DNA of 64,000 nucleotides, taken from Niastella populi. Its GTDB lineage: Bacteria > Bacteroidota > Bacteroidia > Chitinophagales > Chitinophagaceae. Position numbers and translations under genes: made by a program. The DNA is taken from positions 124,001-188,000 of the forward strand of contig NZ_LWBP01000002.1 in the NCBI RefSeq assembly GCF_002078015.1, in the 5' to 3' direction. The notes beneath the pieces are model-generated. The model made no database searches. It was given only the letters and a program-made list of their open reading frames with translations, and was not told the origin of the DNA. Of this stretch, positions 53,220 through 60,689 are shown piece by piece (positions within the stretch are counted from its first letter, which is position 1; the number at the start of each line of letters is the position of its first letter).

Positions 53220-54359
53220 ATGAAACCAGGAACAAAATGTATACACGCCGGTGCAGAACCCGATCCATCAACCGGGGCAATTATGACGCCTATATACCAA
53301 ACATCGACGTTTGTGCAGGAAGCGCCGGGAAAGAATAAAGGGTTTGAATATGCCCGCTCGCAAAACCCAACGCGTTTTGCGTTGGAAGAAGCACTGGCAG
53401 TTATTGAGAATGGAAAATACGGACTGGCATTCAGCAGTGGTGTGGCCGCTACCGATGCCGTCATTAAATTGTTACAACCCGGCGATGAGGTAATTGCAGC
53501 CAATGATATGTATGGCGGAACCTATCGCTTATTTACTAAAATTTTCGAAAAATTCGGCATCCGTTTTCATTATGTGAACATGTTGCAGGCAGAAAACATA
53601 AAGCCTTACATCAACAGCAACACAAAACTTATCTGGACTGAAACACCCACCAACCCGTTGATCAATATCGTTGATATTGCGGCTGTTGCGGCCATTGCCA
53701 AAGCCCATAACCTGCTGCTTTGTGTTGATAATACGTTCGCTTCGCCTTATTTGCAAAATCCGCTCGACCTCGGTGCAGATATCGTTATGCACTCGGCAAC
53801 CAAATACCTTGGCGGTCACAGCGATGTTATTCAGGGTGCGCTTGTGATGAACGATCAGGCCCTGCGCGACCAATTGTACTTTATACAAAAAAGCTGTGGC
53901 GCCGTTCCCGGCCCCATGGATTGCTTTCTGGTATTACGCGGTATAAAAACCCTGCACGTACGTATGGAACGCCATTGCGAGAACGGGGAAAAGATAGCAT
54001 ATTTTCTGCGTCAGCATCCTAAAGTAGGACATGTTTACTGGTGCGGGTTCAACGACCATCCCGGTTATACCATTGCCAAAAAACAAATGCGGGGTTTCGG
54101 CGGCATGATCAGCTTTACCCTCAAAGATGACAGTGTTGAAACAGCCATGCAATTATTATCGTCAACCAAAGTATTTGCCCTGGCCGAGAGCCTCGGCGGC
54201 GTAGAATCGCTGATCAACCACCCGGCAACCATGACGCATGCTTCCATTCCCCGCGAAGAAAGAATTAAGAACGGCCTTAGCGATTCACTTATCAGGCTAA
54301 GCGTGGGTATCGAAGATGCCGAAGACCTCACCGACGATCTCAAAGCAGCAATAGCCTGA
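53220..54359 (+). CDS. PLP-dependent cystathionine gamma-synthase/lyase-family enzyme
   Basis: About 379 residues from ATG 53220 (MKPGTKCIHAGAEPDPSTGA); the frame extends 37 codons back without family similarity. Conserved are TPIYQTSTFVQEAPG, FEYARSQNPTRFALEEALA, SSGVAATDAV, YGGTYRLF, ETPTNPLINIVDI, VDNTFASPYLQNPL and the PLP-Lys in SATKYLGGHSDVIQGALV. The family makes or breaks cystathionine in methionine/cysteine metabolism. Distinguishing MetB, MetC and CGL from sequence alone is not safe. Confidence 0.92.
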   Translation: MKPGTKCIHAGAEPDPSTGAIMTPIYQTSTFVQEAPGKNKGFEYARSQNPTRFALEEALAVIENGKYGLAFSSGVAATDAVIKLLQPGDEVIAANDMYGGTYRLFTKIFEKFGIRFHYVNMLQAENIKPYINSNTKLIWTETPTNPLINIVDIAAVAAIAKAHNLLLCVDNTFASPYLQNPLDLGADIVMHSATKYLGGHSDVIQGALVMNDQALRDQLYFIQKSCGAVPGPMDCFLVLRGIKTLHVRMERHCENGEKIAYFLRQHPKVGHVYWCGFNDHPGYTIAKKQMRGFGGMISFTLKDDSVETAMQLLSSTKVFALAESLGGVESLINHPATMTHASIPREERIKNGLSDSLIRLSVGIEDAEDLTDDLKAAIA

Positions 54360-54408
54360 TCAGATGTGCCAAACCTTGAAGGAGGGACACATCTAACCAT
54401 TATAATAT

Positions 54409-55182
54409 ATGAAACAACCATCTTTAAAAGACTTTCTGAACCGCAAAACGGCGGAGTATAATCAACCTTCGTTCATTAAAGATGACCCAGTTTCCATACC
54501 GCATTTATTTACCCGGTTACAGGATATTGAAATAGCCGGCTTTTTTGCCGCGGTGTTTGCCTGGGGCAACCGCACCACCATCATAAAAAAATCGCACGAA
54601 CTGATGCAGGCCATGGACATGGCGCCGCATCAGTTCGTGCTGCAACACAATGATAACGACCTGAAAAAACTGCTGTCGTTCAAACACCGCACCTTTAACC
54701 CAACCGACCTGTTGTATTTCATCGGGTTCCTTAAATTCCATTATTCAAAACACAAAAGCCTCGAAACGGCCTTTACACTGGGCATGGATGCATCCGACGC
54801 CACCATCGAAAACGGGCTGGCCCGTTTTCATCACTATTTTTTTTCGCTCGAAGATGTGCCGGCCCGTACCAAAAAACATATTGCAACCCCTGAAAGAAAT
54901 TCAACCTGTAAACGGCTGAATATGTATCTGCGCTGGATGGTGCGCCGCGACACCGGCGGCGTTGATTTTGGCATTTGGAAAACCATTTCCCCTGCACAAC
55001 TTATTTGCCCCATCGATGTACACGTGGCGCGTGTTGCCAAACGGTTCAACCTGCTTCCCCGTAAACAGATCGACTGGCAGGCAGCCCTTGAACTAACGGC
55101 ATGCCTGCGCAAACTGGATGCAGCAGACCCTGTAAAATATGATTTCGCATTATTTGGCCTTGGCGTTGTGGAAAAGTTTTAA
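54409..55182 (+). CDS. TIGR02757/DUF2400 family protein
   Basis: 257 residues, cytoplasmic, mostly helical. Family stretches are FLNRKTAEYNQPSFIKDDPVSIPH, IEIAGFFAAVFAWGNRTTIIKKS, RHHYFF-like FHHYFFSLEDVPARTKKHIATP and KRLNMYLRWMVRRD, ending in DPVKYDFALFGLGV. The central RWMVRRD and CPIDVHVARVAKRF parts resemble helix-hairpin-helix DNA glycosylases (EndoIII/OGG-like), so a nucleic-acid role is suspected but untested. Confidence 0.9.
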   Translation: MKQPSLKDFLNRKTAEYNQPSFIKDDPVSIPHLFTRLQDIEIAGFFAAVFAWGNRTTIIKKSHELMQAMDMAPHQFVLQHNDNDLKKLLSFKHRTFNPTDLLYFIGFLKFHYSKHKSLETAFTLGMDASDATIENGLARFHHYFFSLEDVPARTKKHIATPERNSTCKRLNMYLRWMVRRDTGGVDFGIWKTISPAQLICPIDVHVARVAKRFNLLPRKQIDWQAALELTACLRKLDAADPVKYDFALFGLGVVEKF

Positions 55183-55218
55183 CGAGTGAGCCACCCGGCA
55201 AGCCGACCTACCTTTGCC

Positions 55219-57939
55219 CTAATTTCCTTTCGCTCCATTGAACTTCCTCAGGTTATAAATAAAGCTCAGCAAAAAATACTGTTGCAGCACCTGTGTTTGC
55301 CGGTCTTCAATATAGGTTTGGGTAATGCTGCGCGAAACACCCACATTCTGCCGTAGAATATCGTATACCGCCAACCGCAAAATGCCCTGCTGTTTTTTGA
55401 ACAACAGGCAATTGACAGCAGCGCTCCACATTGTTACACTCTTATTGAAACCAGGCGCTATCTGGCTGTTATAACTGTATTGCAGGTTATTTTCCAGTAT
55501 CAGCCATTTGGGCTGGTTCCAGAATGCGCTTACCGAAAATGTTTTGGTATTGAAAGCCGCATCCTGAAGCGATTGCGAATACTGTGTTTTGTTAAACCGA
55601 ACGTTGAAAGAAGGCATAATGCTCAGCACCTGCTTATATGTAAAGTTCAACCCTATCGATTGCGAAAGGCTGTATGCATTGGATGTTACGCTTACCTGGT
55701 TGGTAAAAGTGTGGTTACGGTTGAAGTAACCATTTGAACCGAGGTTCATGCGTAAGATCATATCCCTTTTTTTCCAGGTATGGCTGTATTGCAGGTTGCC
55801 CGACATACCAAAATTACCATTGACGTTTACAGGCTGGCTATACTGTTTGCCCACATCATCGAACCAGCTTTGATAAATGATCTGGTTTCGTGTCGTATTG
55901 TAAGTAAAGCCGGTAAACCAGTAGCTGTTCCCCTTTGATTCGCGTACCTGTAAATTTATGTTATGAAAGAACGAAGGCCGCAGATCGGGGTTACCTAAAT
56001 TCACATACAAAGGGTTACTGTTATCAGGTACCGGTTGTAGTTGCTGAATAGATGGCTGCTGGTTTCGGCCATTATAAAATATCGATACGCTACCGGTTTT
56101 ACTAAAGTGATAACCGAGGTTGGCCGAAGGCGTTACATTGATGTAATACTGTTGCAACAGATTACCGTTGGTAATGGTAAGATTGTCCTGCTGTAAGAAC
56201 TGTACCCCCGTACCAAGGGCAGCGCGGTATTTATTCTTATTGAACGAAAGGCTTACATCGGGGGTATGCGTTTCATTGATGTTGCGAAATGCATTGGTGA
56301 ACGCTGTGTCTTCCAGGTCGTACTTGCCGGTTACGGCATTATACCGGTTGGTGATCTTATCTGAATAATTCAGGTTACGGGTATAGTTATACCTGAATAT
56401 CGCGTTCAGGTTGCTGGTAACCGGTTCTGAATAAGAAGCGGTGAATGACACCACCTTTCCATTGCTTGTTGCATCACTGCGCTGATTGACCACGTCGAGG
56501 CTATCGGGTGCGCCATTTTTATAAAACTCGTTTTGTCCCACGTTGTCATTCACCGAGGACTGATCTGAATAATTATAGTTCAACCCGATTGTAAAACCCC
56601 GGCCCTGTTTTCTGAACCGCCGGCTAAAAAAGAACTCTGTACTAATATTCTTACCGGTGCCATCGGTGGAATAAGTGTTTTCACTGGTGTTGATCAACCT
56701 GCCATCGACCGTGGTAGATCTGGCCTGATTTATATTAACTACATCGCTTTGGGTGGTGCCGAGGTTTGAATTGATGTGCATTTCGGTGAGCGTGTCGATG
56801 GTATAACTGGCGTTGAGCGTTAACCGGTGGTTGCTGTAATCGTTAATGCTGTTGTTATCTGAATAATACCAAAATGAGGTATCGGGCAAAATGTTCTGTC
56901 GCTGGATCTTTGAAACGTTATCTGTATGGCTGTTGTTATAAAAATAGCTGCCATTCATTTTTATTTGTCTTCCTATATTATCGCTGAAGTTCAAACCGCC
57001 CGAAGCGGCACGGGTTAAACCGCCCCCGCCCCCATCGAGCGTGCTTCGGCTGGTAGCGATATTAAAATCACCACCAGCAACACTGCCGCGGTTGGTATTG
57101 CTGGCATTGCCAAGAATACTGAATTGTTTTGCCCCATTGAAAAAGTTAACCATTGCGGCGCCTTCATATCGTTCGTTGGTACCATAACCGGCGCTTATTC
57201 TGCCAAACCATCCCTTTTGCGCCTCCTTGCGCAAGGTAAGGTTGATGGCCAGGTCTTCATTCCCATCGGTTGTTTTATTGAACCGGGCTTCGCGGGTTTT
57301 ATTATCAACCACCTGCAATTTATCAATAATGTCCTTGGGCAGGTTTTTGAGGGCGATCTTTGGGTCGCCGCCAAAAAACTCCCGCCCGTCGACGGTTATC
57401 TTCGAAACCTTTTTACCGTTGATGGTAACGTTGCCATCCTTATCGACATCGACCCCGGGCAATTGCTTCAACAGGTCTTCCATCATGGCATTGGGCATGG
57501 TTTTGAAAGAAGACACATTGAATTCGAGCGTATCGGGTTTTACAGTAACGGGCGGACGAAGCGCCGTGACCGTCACCGCTTTCAGCTCATTGAATGATTT
57601 TACAAGCAGGATGGTGTCGAGCCGCAATTCTTTTACATCAACCGGAAGTATAACCGATCTGGAGAGTTCTTCATAACCCCTGTTCGTTATAACAAGCCTG
57701 CAAGGGGTATTGAGCGGCACACCGCCAATAGTAAATTCACCTTTACGGGTAGTAATAGCGTAATTGACAAGGGAAGAATCTGAAGTTTGGAAGACGGCAA
57801 CAGAGGCAGATTCGAGCGTACGCCGGCTTAATGAATCGAGAACCGTACCTTTGATGGTCCCATAACGGGTTCGCTGTGCCTGTGCACAGGTACCAAGTAA
57901 CAATAAAAAGCATACAATTATCCCGGCACTCCAACGCAT
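55219..57939 (-). CDS. Outer-membrane beta-barrel protein with N-terminal carboxypeptidase-like domain
   Basis: 906 residues. Signal peptide (MRWSAGIIVCFLLLLGTCAQAQ), a beta-sandwich regulatory domain (about 27-110; GTIKGTVLDSLSRRTLESASVAVFQ), then a plug-like part (LPGVDVDKDGNVTINGKKVSKITVDGREFFGGDPK, NLPKDIIDKLQVVDNKTREARF) and a very large barrel to the C-terminus (YFLLSFIYNLRKFNG). The plug resembles TonB-dependent receptors but lacks the SusC hallmark and no SusD is adjacent. Transport is likely; the ligand is unknown. Confidence 0.9.
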   Translation of the reverse strand: MRWSAGIIVCFLLLLGTCAQAQRTRYGTIKGTVLDSLSRRTLESASVAVFQTSDSSLVNYAITTRKGEFTIGGVPLNTPCRLVITNRGYEELSRSVILPVDVKELRLDTILLVKSFNELKAVTVTALRPPVTVKPDTLEFNVSSFKTMPNAMMEDLLKQLPGVDVDKDGNVTINGKKVSKITVDGREFFGGDPKIALKNLPKDIIDKLQVVDNKTREARFNKTTDGNEDLAINLTLRKEAQKGWFGRISAGYGTNERYEGAAMVNFFNGAKQFSILGNASNTNRGSVAGGDFNIATSRSTLDGGGGGLTRAASGGLNFSDNIGRQIKMNGSYFYNNSHTDNVSKIQRQNILPDTSFWYYSDNNSINDYSNHRLTLNASYTIDTLTEMHINSNLGTTQSDVVNINQARSTTVDGRLINTSENTYSTDGTGKNISTEFFFSRRFRKQGRGFTIGLNYNYSDQSSVNDNVGQNEFYKNGAPDSLDVVNQRSDATSNGKVVSFTASYSEPVTSNLNAIFRYNYTRNLNYSDKITNRYNAVTGKYDLEDTAFTNAFRNINETHTPDVSLSFNKNKYRAALGTGVQFLQQDNLTITNGNLLQQYYINVTPSANLGYHFSKTGSVSIFYNGRNQQPSIQQLQPVPDNSNPLYVNLGNPDLRPSFFHNINLQVRESKGNSYWFTGFTYNTTRNQIIYQSWFDDVGKQYSQPVNVNGNFGMSGNLQYSHTWKKRDMILRMNLGSNGYFNRNHTFTNQVSVTSNAYSLSQSIGLNFTYKQVLSIMPSFNVRFNKTQYSQSLQDAAFNTKTFSVSAFWNQPKWLILENNLQYSYNSQIAPGFNKSVTMWSAAVNCLLFKKQQGILRLAVYDILRQNVGVSRSITQTYIEDRQTQVLQQYFLLSFIYNLRKFNGAKGN

Positions 57940-58142
57940 ATCCTGAGAATAAGGTTAAAATGTTACATGAAGTGAGGGTCAATGAATGCTTTAAATACGC
58001 CATTCGCTCCTGGCGCATCCTGCTGTAAAAATACTTAATTGGTGCCACATGAAATGAACCGGTGACAAATTTACTGGAGCGGAGAAGCCCACCGGTTGCT
58101 TTGAATATTTTTTTTATGTAAAACGAATTTATATTCACAAGT

Positions 58143-58472
58143 ATGCAAAAGCCTGACGAAAATATTCCCTTCGTACAACAGGAATTGAGCGGCGATTTTA
58201 ACCTTCCTGTCACAAATGACAGGCAAAAACTCATCGAGGCCCTGGCAGAAGGCATAAATTACCTTATACAGGCCGATTTTGGCCGCCTGCTGAACATTCT
58301 TTACCGGATCGATATTTCAGAACAAACCCTGAAACAAACCCTCGAACAGCAGGCCGATAAAGATGCCGGGCTGCTGATAGCCGACCTCATCATTGAACGG
58401 CAGCTTCAAAAACAAAAGATGCGGGCACAATTCAAACCGCAGCAGAATATTCCGGATGACGATAAGTGGTGA
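58143..58472 (+). CDS. Small conserved hypothetical protein
   Basis: 109 residues, soluble, helical: DRQKLIEALAEGINYLIQADFGRLLNILYRIDISEQTL and a Gln/Lys-rich end. I know the type from other Chitinophagaceae-like genomes only as a hypothetical; no function. It ends 20 bases before the GNAT-like gene, so likely the same transcript. The frame on the opposite strand over this region is a shadow. Confidence 0.78.
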   Translation: MQKPDENIPFVQQELSGDFNLPVTNDRQKLIEALAEGINYLIQADFGRLLNILYRIDISEQTLKQTLEQQADKDAGLLIADLIIERQLQKQKMRAQFKPQQNIPDDDKW

Positions 58473-58492
58473 ATAATTCCTAAGTTCGCTAC

Positions 58493-59617
58493 ATGAACCT
58501 GACAGAGGTAGCAACTTTAAAGCAGGCCCGTGACTTTATTGACCTGCCCAAAAGACTATATGAAAATGATCCGCACTGGATTTGTCCGTTGGATAGTGAT
58601 GTGGAAGCCATATTCGACCCTTCCCGTAACGTTTTTTTTTCGCATGGTATATTGAACCGGTGGCTGCTGGCCGATAAAAATGGCCGGTACATTGGGCGTA
58701 TTGCCGCTTTTATCAATTACGAAAAATCGCATAAAAACCCGCAGCCAACCGGCGGCGTAGGTTTTTTTGAATGTATACAGGATCAAAAAGCCGCTTTTTT
58801 ACTGCTCGATACGGCAAAAGCATGGCTGAAAAGCAAGGGCATGGAAGCAATGGACGGCCCTATTAATTTTGGCGAGAACGATAAATACTGGGGGCTGCTC
58901 ATTCATGGGTTTAAACCACCCAGCCTTGGCATGAACTATAACCCCGCCTGGTATAAAGATATTTTTGAATCGTATGGTTTCACCAAGTTGTACGATCAGC
59001 TTACCAATTTTTTAGACGCCACCACCCCCCTTCCGGAAAGGTTCACTAAAATATCGGATTGGGTAATGAAAAAACCCGACTATTCCTTCCGGCATTTCGA
59101 CAAATCGCAGTTCGACAAATTTGCCGCGGATTTCCGTGAGATCTACAACGATGCATGGAGCGATTTCGAAAACTTTACCCCCATTGAAATGGGCACCATC
59201 AAAGAAAGTTTCAGGCAAATGAAGGCCATTATGGATGAGAAGATCATCTGGTTTGCCTATTACAAAAATGAGCCCATAGCCGTTGTGTTATGTTTACCCG
59301 ATGTGAACCAGATCCTGAAACACGTTCATGGTAAACTAAACCTTTGGGGTAAACTAAAATTCTTCTGGTATTCGAAAACAACTACCGTCGACCGCCTGCG
59401 CATCATTATTATGGGTTGTAAGAAAAAGTTCCAGAACCATGGTATTGAATCGGCGCTTATCCGTTGTCTGCAGCAGGAAGTGCTGCCCCGCAATACTATT
59501 AAGGGCGTTGAACTGGCCTGGGTGGGCGATTTTAACGATAAAATGATCGCACTGCACGAAGCCACAGGGGCAAGGCAGGATAAGATACACCGGACCTACC
59601 GGTTGGTATTCAGTTAA
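58493..59617 (+). CDS. GNAT-like N-acetyltransferase-family protein
   Basis: 374 residues. The middle and C-terminal half carry an acetyltransferase fold (FAYYKNEPIAVVLCLPDVNQILK, LRIIIMGCKKKFQNHGIESALIRCLQQEVL, KGVELAWVGDFNDKMIALHEATGA). The N-terminal third (FIDLPKRLYENDPHWICPLDSDV) is typical of a Bacteroidota family of unknown substrate. It is a probable cytoplasmic enzyme; the acceptor is unknown. The stop is followed four bases later by a perfect palindrome. Confidence 0.85.
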   Translation: MNLTEVATLKQARDFIDLPKRLYENDPHWICPLDSDVEAIFDPSRNVFFSHGILNRWLLADKNGRYIGRIAAFINYEKSHKNPQPTGGVGFFECIQDQKAAFLLLDTAKAWLKSKGMEAMDGPINFGENDKYWGLLIHGFKPPSLGMNYNPAWYKDIFESYGFTKLYDQLTNFLDATTPLPERFTKISDWVMKKPDYSFRHFDKSQFDKFAADFREIYNDAWSDFENFTPIEMGTIKESFRQMKAIMDEKIIWFAYYKNEPIAVVLCLPDVNQILKHVHGKLNLWGKLKFFWYSKTTTVDRLRIIIMGCKKKFQNHGIESALIRCLQQEVLPRNTIKGVELAWVGDFNDKMIALHEATGARQDKIHRTYRLVFS

Positions 59618-59620
59618 TTG

Positions 59621-59650
59621 GTTGACGAGTTAACTGGTTAACTCGTCAAC
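59621..59650. repeat. Perfect palindrome after the GNAT-like gene
   Basis: GTTGACGAGTTAAC and GTTAACTCGTCAAC, 14 bases each, separated by TG; perfect complements. The following TATTTAATTCC is only weakly T-rich, so terminator activity is uncertain. The word GTTAAC is repeated, as in other elements here. Confidence 0.85.
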
Positions 59651-59687
59651 TATTTAATTCCTACCGCACTGTGTTTTAAGTAAATAA

Positions 59688-60350
59688 TTATCCTTTGAAC
59701 ATCAACTCCTTTACCTTCTCTTTATCTTCCTTTTCTTTCTTCAGATCGAACATGGTGCCGAAGACCCTGTCCCAGAAAGTGGTGCTAACGCCATATCCCT
59801 TATTATCATCTTTATAATGATGCAGATGATGGTTGCGCCAAAGCGGTTTCATCCATTTAAAAGGCGGGTTCCAGGCGTGAATGGCGTAATGCATGGTGCC
59901 ATATAACAGATAACCCAGAACAAAACCGGGAAAGAACATAAATACATACGCATGCATAACCAGGTACATCAAAGCAAAAATGGCAGCAGCCATAATGATG
60001 CTGGGTACGGGGGGCAGAAATAACCGTTGCCTGTCGCGTGGATAATGATGGTGGTTTCCATGCATGGTATATACAAACTTCTGGATCTTTGGGTTTTCGC
60101 TTACCCAATGATATAAAAAGCGGTGCGCAATATATTCGAAGAAGGTCCAGAAAAGAATTCCGGCAAAAAATGTAAGTGTAATACGCAAGGCCGAAAAGCC
60201 ATAACGATCCTGGCTGTAATACAGCAGGTAAATGATCACCGGCACGTACATACCCCAAATTACAAGAGGGTGTGTTTTAGTGAGCATTTCGAGATATTGG
60301 TTCTGAAACAACCTTGCCTGGCCTTTGTTATGTATCTTCTCAAATTTCAT
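59688..60350 (-). CDS. Sterol desaturase/fatty-acid 2-hydroxylase-family membrane enzyme
   Basis: A di-iron membrane oxygenase of about 220 residues from ATG 60350 (MKFEKIHNKGQARLF). Four membrane segments and the complete set of His boxes: FFEYIAHRFLYHW, MHGNHHHYPRDRQRL, MHYAIHAWNPP, RNHHLHHYKDDNKGYGV. The HGNHHHYPRD arrangement is that of fatty-acid alpha-hydroxylases, which modify sphingolipid N-acyl chains. Bacteroidota make sphingolipids, so hydroxylation of such a lipid is plausible but inferred. Confidence 0.9.
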   Translation of the reverse strand: MKFEKIHNKGQARLFQNQYLEMLTKTHPLVIWGMYVPVIIYLLYYSQDRYGFSALRITLTFFAGILFWTFFEYIAHRFLYHWVSENPKIQKFVYTMHGNHHHYPRDRQRLFLPPVPSIIMAAAIFALMYLVMHAYVFMFFPGFVLGYLLYGTMHYAIHAWNPPFKWMKPLWRNHHLHHYKDDNKGYGVSTTFWDRVFGTMFDLKKEKEDKEKVKELMFKG

Positions 60351-60689
60351 AACCATATAATTGGTACAAAAATACAAAAATCATTTACTTACTTATCTCA
60401 CAAGAGCCTACATAGTTCCATCAGCCGGGGTAACATACCCGGTTGTGTACCAAATATGCATTATCCTGTCGATGGGCGCCATGCACTCCGTCATCAGGTA
60501 GCTTTCTCATCAGATATTTATTAGATAAATGCTTGCCAGGGGTACCGGGAAAGATTGAAAGTTGGTACAGCCTATATTATACTACGCTAGACAAAAATGG
60601 TTCAAAGAAGTTTAAAAAAACCTTAAAATAATTGATTTTTATAATAGAAAGGCGCCCCTTATGGGGCAAAATTTTCTACAATCCGACAC
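60351..60689. other. Intergenic region between two same-strand genes
   Basis: About 340 bases. On the minus strand a probable -7 box TATTTTTG (60374-60367) precedes the hydroxylase by about 17 bases. At 60654-60667 the short stem GCCCC-TTAT-GGGGC may be a weak terminator of the GH9 gene. Nothing else is recognised. Confidence 0.4.
60367..60374 (-). promoter_or_regulatory. Probable -7 promoter box of the fatty-acid hydroxylase gene
   Basis: The minus strand reads TATTTTTG. The nearest TTG lies 26 bases upstream, longer than the usual 19-20. Confidence 0.4.

Noticed and set aside
57743-58255. A 170-codon minus-strand frame over the small hypothetical gene and the barrel gene start
   Set aside because: Sequence is low-complexity and overlaps the real + strand gene at 58143-58472 and the barrel gene on the other side; no family features.
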